Shown one piece after another: positions 15,665 through 23,853 of a DNA stretch of 37,030 nucleotides. This DNA comes from Erysipelotrichaceae bacterium (lineage in GTDB: Bacteria; Bacillota_I; Bacilli_A; Erysipelotrichales; Erysipelotrichaceae). Numbering within the stretch: the stretch's first letter is position 1; every line of letters starts with the position of its first letter. Below the pieces are notes generated by a model. The model saw only the letters and a program-made list of their open reading frames with translations. It did no database searches and was not told where the DNA came from. Where the stretch lies: contig JAISTR010000044.1 in NCBI GenBank assembly GCA_031272515.1, forward strand, positions 1 through 37,030, given 5' to 3'. A program made the position numbers and the translations under genes.

Positions 15665-18109
15665 CTAATGTCCGGCAGAGCAGAAATAGCTGTCCGGGTT
15701 GTTTTGGATATAGTAGGTCCAGTCCGCCTGGGTGGAGATCAATTGCGGCGAGACATAGAAGCGTTCGTTTACAATCGAAAAGTAGAAATGATACCATTCC
15801 CCGGCACTGTCCTGTACCTTCGCATAGTAGAAGCTGTCCCCTACCGACTGGTAGGTTCCGGTATAGTAGGTATTCCCGCTGAGCATCAGGTTCTCCAAAC
15901 TCAAAGTCAAAGTCGAACCGTCATCACAAACCCAGCTCAAATTGTCATAGTACAAAGCACTGCCCTCTGGCATTTCCACAGTCGCGCCATCACTTGGCGT
16001 AAAGACCGACATGCCTTCAATCACCGCCACATAGCCTGAATCATCCGCCAAAGCCACCCAGGTATAACCGGCGACCTGGCTTGTGGTCACGCCCTTGACA
16101 GCGTATTCCCCCTTGGCCAAACGTTCCCCGGTATCGGTGCCATTGGGAGCGGTGCGGACCTTCACGGTCGTATCCACCAGCACCTGCAGGGTGCCGGCCG
16201 TCGACTGTACGGTCGCGCCGTTGGCTTCCCAGGTTTCGGCAGTCATTTTAATCGGGGTAAAGGTAATTGGCGTCTTATTGATGACAACATCTTCAATCGG
16301 TTCGTCATTACCGGTAGTGTCATTATTGCTTTCCTTCTTGGGAGAGAGCATCCGCCAGACAAAGAAGCCCAAAACGGCACCGACAATCAGCGCTCCGACC
16401 AAAACGATGATCCAGACCTTCGATCCGCCAGATCCTTCCTCATCCTCATCTTCGTCATCCTCATCCTCATCCAAATCAGGATCCTGCGGTTTTGGCTGAT
16501 CCACTAACAGCTTCTTGCCGGATTTCTTGGGGGCATAGGCCGGGAGTTCCTCCGCTGGCTGGACTGGTAAGGCTGTCTTGGCCGGTCTGAAAATCGGCAC
16601 ATCCGGCTCGATGCCGGGTTCCACATTGGGCAGGGTTCTTGAAAGCGGGCTGGCCGGCTGCACAGCCGGCTGATTCACCAAAGGCGGCAAGGTATTCTGC
16701 ACCGGCTGGGCCGGCGGTACCAGGGTTGGTGCCGGCGCTATCGATGGTAAAACCGGTTCTTCTGTCAGGGTGGGGGCGGGTTTTGGAGTAATCCGCGGCA
16801 GGCCGGTAGTGGTTTCCTCTTTGGCCTGATGGAACATCGCCAGCCGTTTCTTGAGGTCCTGCACCTTCTCCGCTTCCTTGCGGGAGAGCACTGCCTGCTG
16901 GCTCTCTGGTGAGGCTTTGGGATTGCTGGGATCGATAAACAGCGCCGTGTCATAGGCATAGCGGGCAATCTCCCGCTGTCCTTCCACCAAGCTCAAGCGG
17001 CCCAGTGCCGCCCAGCTGTCGCTGTCAAAGGGCGCATAGGTCAAAAGCGAATCGATGACCTTCTTGCCCTGTTTGGGATTGTCCTGCGATAAAAGATTAT
17101 CCAATAATGCAAACAAATCCAGGTAGTTGTTGCTGTTGGCTGCCCGGGTTTGGGCCTGCTTTTGAAGCAATGCATCCCTTAGTTCCTCGGGTTTGTTTTT
17201 GGCATAGCCTTTCAGGGATTCCATCAGTTCAAAGGGATCCCCGGTTTCACTGACACCCAGGGTTGCCATAATCTCTTCGAGATGGACCACCGGGTCGGTT
17301 TGGTTGAATTGGGAAACCACCTGCATCGCCCGTTGGCGCAGGTCGTTTCTTCTGGTATTGGAATTCAAAAATTCATTGAAATAGGCAAGGGCGGTTTCCG
17401 GGTCCTTGGGGGTAGTGATTCCCTCCAAAGCACTCAGGCCCTGGTAGTACAGGGCTTCCGGTACCCGCATGGTATCCAGCTTGTCAAAGATGCGGTAGGC
17501 CCTGCCGATATCCTGGTTGACCTGGGAACTGCCGGAAAGGCTGGTCTCTCCCAAACTCAAAAGCACATCGGCAACCTCTTGCACAATGTTCTGGTAGTCG
17601 TTGCGGTTTTCCAGCTGACCCCACTTGTCCAGGATGGTCATGCAGATCTGGACCAGGTGGTTGTAGTCCTGCTCGTCCTGATAGCTTAGGACAATCTTGT
17701 CATTGTCCCTTCCCAGGTAGTGATGCAGGTCGGAGAGACAGGAAAAAAAGATGGAAGTCTGAACGGCCGTAGATACGGATGGATCCGGTTTGATGTAATC
17801 GGAGAAATACTCGGCCAGATTGTTTACTTCACTGTATTGTTTCAAGGCAAAGCGCGAAAGGATCAAATCCTTCAATACACTGCCTACATCTACGATGCGG
17901 TTTTTCTCTATAATGGCCTGCAATGCCAGCTCCGCATAACGGGCGGCTTTCTGGTAATCACGGGCCGATCGGTAACAGGTTGCACAAAGGCTGAGCGCAT
18001 CGACATCCTTGCTGTCGGTTTCCAGCTCTCCGGCCAGAAATCCCAGCGCATCTTCGAATTGCTCATTCAAGATCATTTTCTCTATCGTCTTTTTGGTTAT
18101 TTCTTTCAT
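15665..18109 (-). CDS. Large transmembrane TPR protein with extracellular SH3-like region
   Basis: An 814-residue single-pass membrane protein. Residues 1-400 are helical with TPR-like repeats (for example ALGFLAGELETDSKDVDALSL and the ALAYFNEFLNSNT stretch), predicted cytosolic. A Pro-rich linker (about 435-530) and an acidic run (DLDEDEDDEDEDEE) lead into a membrane helix (about 565-588, VWIIVLVGALIVGAVLGFF). The C-terminal 220 residues, predicted outside, contain an SH3b-like segment (VKVRTAPNGTDTG, then WVALADDSGYVAV) and a C-terminal domain of unknown family. The layout suggests coupling of an outside signal or wall contact to cytosolic partners; no function is known to me. The start has GGGGG upstream and an extended -10 TATACT near 18170. 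Confidence 0.85.
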   Translation of the reverse strand: MKEITKKTIEKMILNEQFEDALGFLAGELETDSKDVDALSLCATCYRSARDYQKAARYAELALQAIIEKNRIVDVGSVLKDLILSRFALKQYSEVNNLAEYFSDYIKPDPSVSTAVQTSIFFSCLSDLHHYLGRDNDKIVLSYQDEQDYNHLVQICMTILDKWGQLENRNDYQNIVQEVADVLLSLGETSLSGSSQVNQDIGRAYRIFDKLDTMRVPEALYYQGLSALEGITTPKDPETALAYFNEFLNSNTRRNDLRQRAMQVVSQFNQTDPVVHLEEIMATLGVSETGDPFELMESLKGYAKNKPEELRDALLQKQAQTRAANSNNYLDLFALLDNLLSQDNPKQGKKVIDSLLTYAPFDSDSWAALGRLSLVEGQREIARYAYDTALFIDPSNPKASPESQQAVLSRKEAEKVQDLKKRLAMFHQAKEETTTGLPRITPKPAPTLTEEPVLPSIAPAPTLVPPAQPVQNTLPPLVNQPAVQPASPLSRTLPNVEPGIEPDVPIFRPAKTALPVQPAEELPAYAPKKSGKKLLVDQPKPQDPDLDEDEDDEDEDEEGSGGSKVWIIVLVGALIVGAVLGFFVWRMLSPKKESNNDTTGNDEPIEDVVINKTPITFTPIKMTAETWEANGATVQSTAGTLQVLVDTTVKVRTAPNGTDTGERLAKGEYAVKGVTTSQVAGYTWVALADDSGYVAVIEGMSVFTPSDGATVEMPEGSALYYDNLSWVCDDGSTLTLSLENLMLSGNTYYTGTYQSVGDSFYYAKVQDSAGEWYHFYFSIVNERFYVSPQLISTQADWTYYIQNNPDSYFCSAGH

Positions 18110-18221
18110 TGATGAGCCCCCGGACTCTTTGACTGCCGCGACTTCTTCCCCTGACTTAATCCTATGCGCAGTATAACATTCCTACCGGCTCTACGTCAAG
18201 GAAGACTATATGAGAAAACCT

Positions 18222-19037
18222 TTATTTCAAGCCGTTTTCACTGATTGTCTTTTCTTTTGAAAATTGTGAAAAAATGTGATTATTTCTGAAAATGTTATAA
18301 ATCAAAAACAGGAACAAAATGTTGTGGATAAGCAGGCAAAGTGTAGCCACTGAGCCGGTTAACAGCGAACTGATGAGGTTGCCGCCGGCATGCAACAAAA
18401 TGAGTAAAATAATATCTTTTTTGAAATACAGCAATAAAGTAAAAATAAAGCCGACATAAAACGGATAGGCAAAACGGCTGTACAGCAGCTCCCCCCAGGG
18501 GATGGCGGTACCGGGTGGCAGGTTGTAGAGATAAAACGGAATATGGGTCAAGGCAAACAGCAATGCCGAAAATCCTGCCACTGCCAAAAGCGTCCTGCCG
18601 TTTTTGACATAAGGGAAAAAACAGTTGGAGACATAGCCGCGAAAGATCAGTTCCTCTGTCACCGCTACCCCAAACAGTTGCTTTAAGGCTTCCCCCAAAT
18701 ACAGGGGTATGGGGTAGTAGTGCTTATTGAATTCAATCAGAAAGCCGATGGTGAGTATACCCAACTCCACAATCCCGCAAATCAGGGTCAGCTTATCCAC
18801 CATAAAGAGCTCGCTTTTTTTAAAGCGGTAACCCAGAACCAGACAGATCCAGGCCAAAGTAAAAAGGCCGGACAAAAGAATCGTCCAGAAGTTCTCGGTA
18901 AACCAGAACCGCCGGCCTTCAAAACTCAGGGGCAAAGCCAGATACAGATTCCAGAAAAAGCGTTCGCCGGTGATCCAGAAAGTCACGAGGTTGTCCAAGA
19001 CCACTGTGATTCCTGTCATCAGCATCAATTTTTTCAT
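18222..19037 (-). CDS. CPBP-family intramembrane metalloprotease
   Basis: A 271-residue polytopic protein of the CPBP (Abi/CAAX protease-like) family. Its motifs are EELIFRG (EExxxR), FALTHIPF (FxxxH) and HAGGN (HxxxN-type third motif), so the active site is complete. It spans about seven hydrophobic segments. The ATG at 19037 overlaps the pgm stop codon (ATGA), so a longer upstream frame is rejected and translation is coupled to pgm. Family members act as proteases or have roles in bacteriocin self-immunity; nothing here points to a substrate. The C-terminal tail after the last helix is charged and probably cytosolic. Confidence 0.9.
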   Translation of the reverse strand: MKKLMLMTGITVVLDNLVTFWITGERFFWNLYLALPLSFEGRRFWFTENFWTILLSGLFTLAWICLVLGYRFKKSELFMVDKLTLICGIVELGILTIGFLIEFNKHYYPIPLYLGEALKQLFGVAVTEELIFRGYVSNCFFPYVKNGRTLLAVAGFSALLFALTHIPFYLYNLPPGTAIPWGELLYSRFAYPFYVGFIFTLLLYFKKDIILLILLHAGGNLISSLLTGSVATLCLLIHNILFLFLIYNIFRNNHIFSQFSKEKTISENGLK

Positions 19038-20719
19038 TGCGCAAAAGCCGCCATGGCATTTTGATAGGCTTTGGTTTTCTCTTCGCACTGCGCCAGGCTC
19101 TTTGCCTTGACGCAGTAATAGAATTTGCACTTGGGTTCGGTCCCGGAGGGGCGCACCGCAATCCAGGAACCGTCCTCAAGAAAATACTTGAGCACCTCCG
19201 ACTTGGGGAAGTCAAGGGGGAAGGTCTTTTCCCCTTCTTTTGCGATGGATTGATTGAAGTCTTCGCTGCGGATGACCTTGATTTTGGCAATTTCTTTTGG
19301 CGGATTATTTTGAAGCCCTTCCATGATGGCCGCGATCTTTTTGGAGCCGGCCTCCCCCTCTAAAGTCAGGGAAACCTGGCTCTCCTTATAAGCGCCGAAT
19401 CTTTGGTAGAGCTCTAACAGCACATCCATCAGGGTCTTGCCCTGTTTTTTGTAGTAGTCCGCACACTCCGCGATGATTAACACCGCCTGCACCGCATCCT
19501 TGTCCCGGACAAAGGGTTTGATCAAATAGCCATAGGATTCCTCATAGCCAAAGACAAAGTTCTTGGCGTGGCTTTTCTCATAGCCCAGAATCTTGTTTCC
19601 GATAAACTTGAAGCCGGTCAGGGTCTTCTCGCAATCCACGCCATACGCCCTCGCAACCATCTCCCCCAAATCCCCGGTAACCACAGTATTAAACATCACC
19701 GGATTTTCGGGCATGGTATTTAAGTCACGGTAGCGGGAAAACAGGTATTCCATCAGCACCGCTCCGGTCTGGTTGCCGCTCATCAAGATCTCTTCGCCAT
19801 TGTGGGACACAACCACTCCCACCCTATCGCCATCCGGGTCGGTGGCTACCGCGATGTCCCCTTTGGTTTCTCTTAAAAGCGCAATTGCCTTTTCGTAGGC
19901 TGCCGGCTCCTCCGGATTGGGGGTTTTGGTATTACTAAAGGCTGGGTCCGGCGTGCATTGTTCCTCTACAAACACCAGCGGGTAGCCGGCCCTGGCCATC
20001 ACCGTCTTCACCGGCAGATAACCGGTGCCGTGCTGCGGTGTATAGATGGTAATTAAGCCGGAGCTGGGCGGATTTTGGTTCGTGCGGATGGAAAGGACCT
20101 CTTTATAGTAGGCTTCATCCACTTCCTCGCCAATGGGTAAAATCAGCTCTTTTTGTTCACTGCTTAAGTCAAAGCGCAAAGCCAGTTCGTCCTTTATTTC
20201 ATCGACAAAGCCGATGACCTGGTCAATCAGCTCAGGAACAAGCTGACAGCCGGTATCATCATAGACCTTGTAGCCGTTGTATTCCTTGGGGTTGTGGGAG
20301 GCGGTAATCATGATGCCGCCGGCACAGCCCAGATGGCGCACCGCAAAGGAGAGCTCCGGCGTCGGCCGCAGGTCTTCAAAGAGGTAGCTCTTGATGCCGT
20401 AATAGGCCAGCACCTCAGCCGATTCTCTGGCAAACTCTTTGGAATAGTAGCGGTTGTCATGGGCAATGGCAACCCCCCTTTCTTTGCCTTCAGGCAAAGT
20501 CAGGATGTATTTCGCAAAGCCAACATTGGCTTTGCGGATGGTGTAGATGTTCATGCGGTTGGGACCCGGCCCCAACAAACCCCGCATGCCAGCCGTGCCA
20601 AACTTTAGGGAAGTATAGAAGGCATCCTGCCGTTCGCTTGCGCTCATCGCTTCAATCTGCGCTTTCAGCTGTGGGCTCAGGTGTTTGTCTTTCAGCCATT
20701 TGTTTTCCAGTGAATTCAT
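19034..20719 (-). CDS. Phosphoglucomutase/phosphomannomutase, alpha-D-phosphohexomutase family
   Basis: Interconverts hexose 1- and 6-phosphates (most likely glucose), linking glycolysis to cell wall and polysaccharide precursors. The 561 residues contain the phosphoserine loop ITASHNPKEYNGYKVY, the metal loop DPDGDRVG, the sugar-binding GYEESYGY and the phosphate-binding RPSGTEPKCKFY. Length and N-terminal GTAGMRG fit the Bacillota PgcA type. AGGAGG precedes the ATG. It lies 58 bases after ptsH, with a terminator in between that should reduce readthrough, and is coupled to the CPBP gene at its 3' end. Confidence 0.96.
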   Translation of the reverse strand: MNSLENKWLKDKHLSPQLKAQIEAMSASERQDAFYTSLKFGTAGMRGLLGPGPNRMNIYTIRKANVGFAKYILTLPEGKERGVAIAHDNRYYSKEFARESAEVLAYYGIKSYLFEDLRPTPELSFAVRHLGCAGGIMITASHNPKEYNGYKVYDDTGCQLVPELIDQVIGFVDEIKDELALRFDLSSEQKELILPIGEEVDEAYYKEVLSIRTNQNPPSSGLITIYTPQHGTGYLPVKTVMARAGYPLVFVEEQCTPDPAFSNTKTPNPEEPAAYEKAIALLRETKGDIAVATDPDGDRVGVVVSHNGEEILMSGNQTGAVLMEYLFSRYRDLNTMPENPVMFNTVVTGDLGEMVARAYGVDCEKTLTGFKFIGNKILGYEKSHAKNFVFGYEESYGYLIKPFVRDKDAVQAVLIIAECADYYKKQGKTLMDVLLELYQRFGAYKESQVSLTLEGEAGSKKIAAIMEGLQNNPPKEIAKIKVIRSEDFNQSIAKEGEKTFPLDFPKSEVLKYFLEDGSWIAVRPSGTEPKCKFYYCVKAKSLAQCEEKTKAYQNAMAAFAQ

Positions 20720-20742
20720 GATAGCCTCCTGTGGTGAATATG

Positions 20743-20767
20743 AAAAAAAGAAGGAATGCTCCTTCTT
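20743..20767 (-). terminator. Terminator after ptsH
   Basis: An 8-bp stem AAGAAGGA/TCCTTCTT with a four-base loop, followed on the minus strand by seven T. It sits 10 bases past the ptsH stop. Confidence 0.88.
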
Positions 20768-20777
20768 AACTGCCTTG

Positions 20778-21044
20778 TCAGGCGATAACTTTTTGAGTTC
20801 TCAATACTTCTTCAATGGTGGTGATCGCTACTTCTTCGTCTTCGCCCTCACAGGCGATTTTGACTTCCGACTGGGTCGGGATCCCTAAGGACATGACACC
20901 CATGATCGATTTCATATTGACGGAGCGCCCTCGAAATGTGATTTTGACTTCACATTTAAACTTGCTGGCCGCATTGACTGCCACAGTCGCTGGTCTCGCG
21001 TGCAACCCTACCGGATCCACCACTAACACAGAAATCTCTTTCAT
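20778..21044 (-). CDS. ptsH: Phosphocarrier protein HPr
   Basis: Carries phosphate from enzyme I to sugar-specific IIA proteins of the PTS. The 88 residues include the active-site His15 in GLHARPA and Ser46 in KSIMGV, the site of HPr kinase regulation in Bacillota. GGAGG precedes the ATG at 21044; the longer frame to 21101 runs through the promoter and is rejected. Unlike many relatives, ptsI is not adjacent; the gene is flanked by its own promoter and terminator and is probably monocistronic, with some readthrough into pgm. Confidence 0.97.
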   Translation of the reverse strand: MKEISVLVVDPVGLHARPATVAVNAASKFKCEVKITFRGRSVNMKSIMGVMSLGIPTQSEVKIACEGEDEEVAITTIEEVLRTQKVIA

Positions 21045-21072
21045 TTCCAAACCTCCACTTCTTCTATATCCA

Positions 21073-21101
21073 ATCTTATCGTATTTATTCCAACTTTTCA
21101 A
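21073..21101 (-). promoter_or_regulatory. Promoter of ptsH
   Basis: Minus-strand -35 TTGAAA (21096-21101), 17-base spacer, -10 TAAGAT (21073-21078), giving a leader of about 22 bases that includes GGAGG. Confidence 0.75.
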
Positions 21102-21195
21102 GAGAAAAGCCGGAATTCTGAAAGCCGTTACAGGAATTTAACCATTTATAAGAAAAATTTAATGGCAAAGCGGTCACAAACGGCGGTTTTACACG

Positions 21196-21735
21196 TTACA
21201 CCTGCAGGTATTTCCCCAGAATCTCCTCAATTTTCGCAGCTTTCGAAACCCCTTTTATGATGAAGGTCTCGGAACTGTAGACCTCCTGCTGAGTGCGGAA
21301 TTTCTTCAGCTGGCCCTTGCGGGAAGTATCCTCCTTCTTGTTGATCAAGAAGTCAGCGGTATTCAGGGTGATGGTCTCACGGTCCACCTTCTTGATCCTG
21401 CCGGCGGTAATCTCGCGGGTGATGGCATTGTTTTCATCCGCCTCCACGACCCGTACATTGGTGAAGTAGTACTGGATCTTGCCCTTGTCCTTGCCTTTGG
21501 TCAGCCAAACATAAGCATAGTAGAGAAAACAGATGACAATGGCCAGCCAGCACAGCCAGACCAGCACCGAGAAGGCCGCAATGCTCTTTTGCACATAGTT
21601 GAAAAACCAGCCGACACCCACCGCGGCAATGCCGCAGTACAGCCAGACACGGGCCCGCTTTTCCCGGGCATAGAAGGGATTGCTATCGACTCTTAAGAGC
21701 AGTTTTTCCTTGGGGTTGAGTTCGTACTTTTTCAT
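21196..21735 (-). CDS. Membrane protein with bacterial PH-like domain
   Basis: A 179-residue protein with two membrane helices near the N-terminus (about 30-47 and 51-75) followed by a domain resembling bacterial PH (bPH2/YdbS-like) folds: YYFTNVRVVEAD, TREITAGRIKKVDRETITL and a C-terminal helix. Such domains occur in membrane proteins of unclear role. The assignment is by pattern only. AGGAGA precedes the ATG and an extended -10 (TGTTATAAT, hexamer 21759-21764) lies just upstream, so it has its own promoter even though it is close to the MscS gene. Confidence 0.65.
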   Translation of the reverse strand: MKKYELNPKEKLLLRVDSNPFYAREKRARVWLYCGIAAVGVGWFFNYVQKSIAAFSVLVWLCWLAIVICFLYYAYVWLTKGKDKGKIQYYFTNVRVVEADENNAITREITAGRIKKVDRETITLNTADFLINKKEDTSRKGQLKKFRTQQEVYSSETFIIKGVSKAAKIEEILGKYLQV

Positions 21736-21784
21736 ATCATTCTCCTGCTTGCCGTAGTATTATAACACAAAGCAAAAGTGCCTG

Positions 21785-22750
21785 TCATTGCACTTTGCGC
21801 AGCGGGACAACACTCTCTTTCTTCTTTTCCTCAGGGCTGTTGACGCCCTTGATGGTGAGGGTTTGATAGGGAATGGAGATTCCCACCTCATCAAACCTCG
21901 CCTTGATGGCCAAGCGCAGTTCGCGCTCGACCTGCCAATGCTTGAGCTGGGCGGTCTTGCAGCGCACCACGACATCAACGCTGGAAGCGTTGAAGGCGGC
22001 GATCGCAAAGACGTCCGGCTTGCCCGCCAGCAGGTGCCTGTTATCCTTCTCATATTCATCCACCACTTCATGCAAAATCGCCACGACCCGCTCGGTGTTT
22101 TCCTCATAGCGGGTGGGGATGGTAATCTTGGCGACGCAGGAGCCACGGGAGTAGTTGGTAACCTTGGTGATGGTGCCGTTGGGTATGATTACCTGCAAGC
22201 CGTCAAAGGTTCGCAAATAGGTAACCCGCATGGCAATTGCCTCGACCGTGCCTTCGTTGTCATCCAGCTTTACATAGTCGCCAACCGAGTACTGGTTTTC
22301 AAAGACCATCAAGATTCCGGTCAACACGTCCTTCAATAAGCTTTGGGCACCAAAGGCGATGGCCAATGAGCCTACAGAGGCAGTAATGACCAGGTTGGTG
22401 ACGATGGTGCCAAAGCCCAGGACATTGAGAATCATCGCCAAACCGGTGAAATAAATCAGGTAGCGCATGACGCTGCGCGCCAGGGTCATGATCGAGCGGA
22501 TGCGCTTGCGGTGCGCTTCCGCATGCTTGGAAGGCCGGTCCATCAAAAACTTGGTGACGCGGGAAATCAAAGACATCGCGAAATTGCAGAAGACAAAAAT
22601 CAAGACAATCTGTAAAATCCGAAACAGATGAAAGCCCAGATTTCCGAAGATTTCCTCAATCCAGGCGGTTGCTGCCAAAAGGAACTGTTCCAGGATATTG
22701 GAAGGTTCGGTATCGGTGGTTGTTACTTTCATAAGGGTAATCCAGTTCAT
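21785..22750 (-). CDS. MscS-family mechanosensitive channel
   Basis: A 321-residue small-conductance mechanosensitive channel protein that would release solutes on hypo-osmotic shock. The pore helix and start of the beta domain read ASVGSLAIAFGAQSLLKD followed by GILMVFENQYSVGDYV, the MscS hallmark. About three membrane helices precede it (about 28-55, 80-105 and 108-130), and the C-terminal cytosolic domain ends in a basic tail. The start at 22750 has no Shine-Dalgarno and lies exactly six bases after an extended -10 (TGGTATTCT), suggesting a leaderless mRNA. A Met at codon 7 has no ribosome binding site either. It diverges from the M50-like genes. Confidence 0.93.
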   Translation of the reverse strand: MNWITLMKVTTTDTEPSNILEQFLLAATAWIEEIFGNLGFHLFRILQIVLIFVFCNFAMSLISRVTKFLMDRPSKHAEAHRKRIRSIMTLARSVMRYLIYFTGLAMILNVLGFGTIVTNLVITASVGSLAIAFGAQSLLKDVLTGILMVFENQYSVGDYVKLDDNEGTVEAIAMRVTYLRTFDGLQVIIPNGTITKVTNYSRGSCVAKITIPTRYEENTERVVAILHEVVDEYEKDNRHLLAGKPDVFAIAAFNASSVDVVVRCKTAQLKHWQVERELRLAIKARFDEVGISIPYQTLTIKGVNSPEEKKKESVVPLRKVQ

Positions 22751-22756
22751 AGATTA

Positions 22757-22765
22757 AGAATACCA
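22757..22765 (-). promoter_or_regulatory. Extended -10 of the MscS gene (leaderless type)
   Basis: Minus-strand TGGTATTCT (hexamer 22757-22762), then TAATCT, then the ATG. Predicted +1 is at or next to the start codon. Confidence 0.55.
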
Positions 22766-22816
22766 CACAATCCTTTTTTTGAGACAAAGAGCGTAAAAAA
22801 CAAAGTGTTATCCAGT

Positions 22817-22822
22817 TATAAT
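22817..22822 (+). promoter_or_regulatory. -10 of the first M50-like gene (leaderless type)
   Basis: TATAAT followed by six bases and the ATG at 22829, with no Shine-Dalgarno and only a weak -35. Confidence 0.55.
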
Positions 22823-22828
22823 GAAAGC

Positions 22829-23821
22829 ATGGATATCTTGCGTATATTCACTTATCTTTTGGGTGCCATCTGCGGTTATCTGCTGTCTGCCCCCCTGCAT
22901 GAGTGCGGACACCTTTTGGGCGGTTTATTAACAGGATACCGCTTTGTTTCGCTGCGGGTGTTTCGGGTGGTGTTAAGCAGGGATGCGGGAGAATTCAAAC
23001 TTTCACTTCTCAAGTCACGCAAAGGTGCCGCCGCCGGTGCTTGTGATATGAGCCCGAAAGATGATCAGGCCGGGGTTTTTCTTGTGAATGCCGGTGGTCT
23101 CTTGGTAAATATGGGGCTTGCTATAATGGCGCTTTGGCTGCAGTATGTTTATCGAAGCTCTCCTGCCTTGAGCAGTTTCTTCCTTGGCTTTTTCCTTAAC
23201 AATATGATTGATTTTCTCTTCAATTTGATACCCCATACTTACCCCTCTGCCAATGACGGCCGCAATCTTTTGGAACTGCGCAACAAGGATGCCCGCAAGG
23301 CCTATATCACCTGTCTTCTCCTTTCTGATACTTTTGGTAAGTTCAAATGCTACCAGGATGTCACGGAAGCAGAGCTGATGCCTGCTGCCACTGCCAATAA
23401 AAACAACTACTTTGTCGTAGCGCTGTACATCATGTTAATCGAGTACTACCTGGCACACCAACAAATAGAGAAAGCCCAGCAGGTGTTGGATGATTTGCAC
23501 CCGGTGGGCTTGCCGCACTTTTATCAAAGCCAGCTGGAAGCCTACCGGCTCTACCTGGCTTTGATTCATCATGACTTGGAGCTTTCCAAACAGCTGCGTA
23601 CCAAAGAGGTCGAATCTGCCTTTTCGTTGGACGATACTGCCATGCTTTGCATTAAGGCCGCTTATGAAATACTTGTGGAAGGGGCTGATGGTGACGAATT
23701 ATTGGGTCAACTGCAGGCACATGTCAACCGCCACCCATTTGGAGAAAACCGGCTGGGAAATGAATACCTCAACCAGCTGCGAAGGCTGGTGGAAAATCAT
23801 CAAAACAAAGAAACAGTATAA
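22829..23821 (+). CDS. M50-like membrane metalloprotease with helical C-terminal domain, copy 1
   Basis: A 330-residue protein with a site-2-protease-like N-terminal half: HECGH (24-28, zinc-binding HExxH) in the first helix and FNLIPHTYPSANDG (the second motif N-x2-P...DG, with a metal-ligand Asp) after several helices. The C-terminal half (about 170-330) is soluble and helical with TPR-like character (IEKAQQVLDDL). The fold suggests intramembrane cleavage of a substrate recognised by the helical domain; this is inference. A longer frame to 22628 is rejected because it crosses the divergent MscS gene. A paralogue follows directly. Confidence 0.82.
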   Translation: MDILRIFTYLLGAICGYLLSAPLHECGHLLGGLLTGYRFVSLRVFRVVLSRDAGEFKLSLLKSRKGAAAGACDMSPKDDQAGVFLVNAGGLLVNMGLAIMALWLQYVYRSSPALSSFFLGFFLNNMIDFLFNLIPHTYPSANDGRNLLELRNKDARKAYITCLLLSDTFGKFKCYQDVTEAELMPAATANKNNYFVVALYIMLIEYYLAHQQIEKAQQVLDDLHPVGLPHFYQSQLEAYRLYLALIHHDLELSKQLRTKEVESAFSLDDTAMLCIKAAYEILVEGADGDELLGQLQAHVNRHPFGENRLGNEYLNQLRRLVENHQNKETV

Positions 23822-23822
23822 T
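23817..23822 (+). promoter_or_regulatory. Possible promoter between the M50-like paralogues
   Basis: TATAAT overlaps the stop codon of copy 1. Six bases later is an ATG (23829) that opens a 12-codon mini-ORF ending inside copy 2. Whether the mini-ORF is translated or only marks +1 is open. Confidence 0.4.
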
Positions 23823-23853
23823 AAACATATGAAAGGTTCTTTGGGGAAAAACG

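Noticed and set aside
15319-16039. Overlapping plus-strand ORFs of about 190-200 residues
   Set aside because: Shadows of the ABC-F and TPR genes with no start signals.
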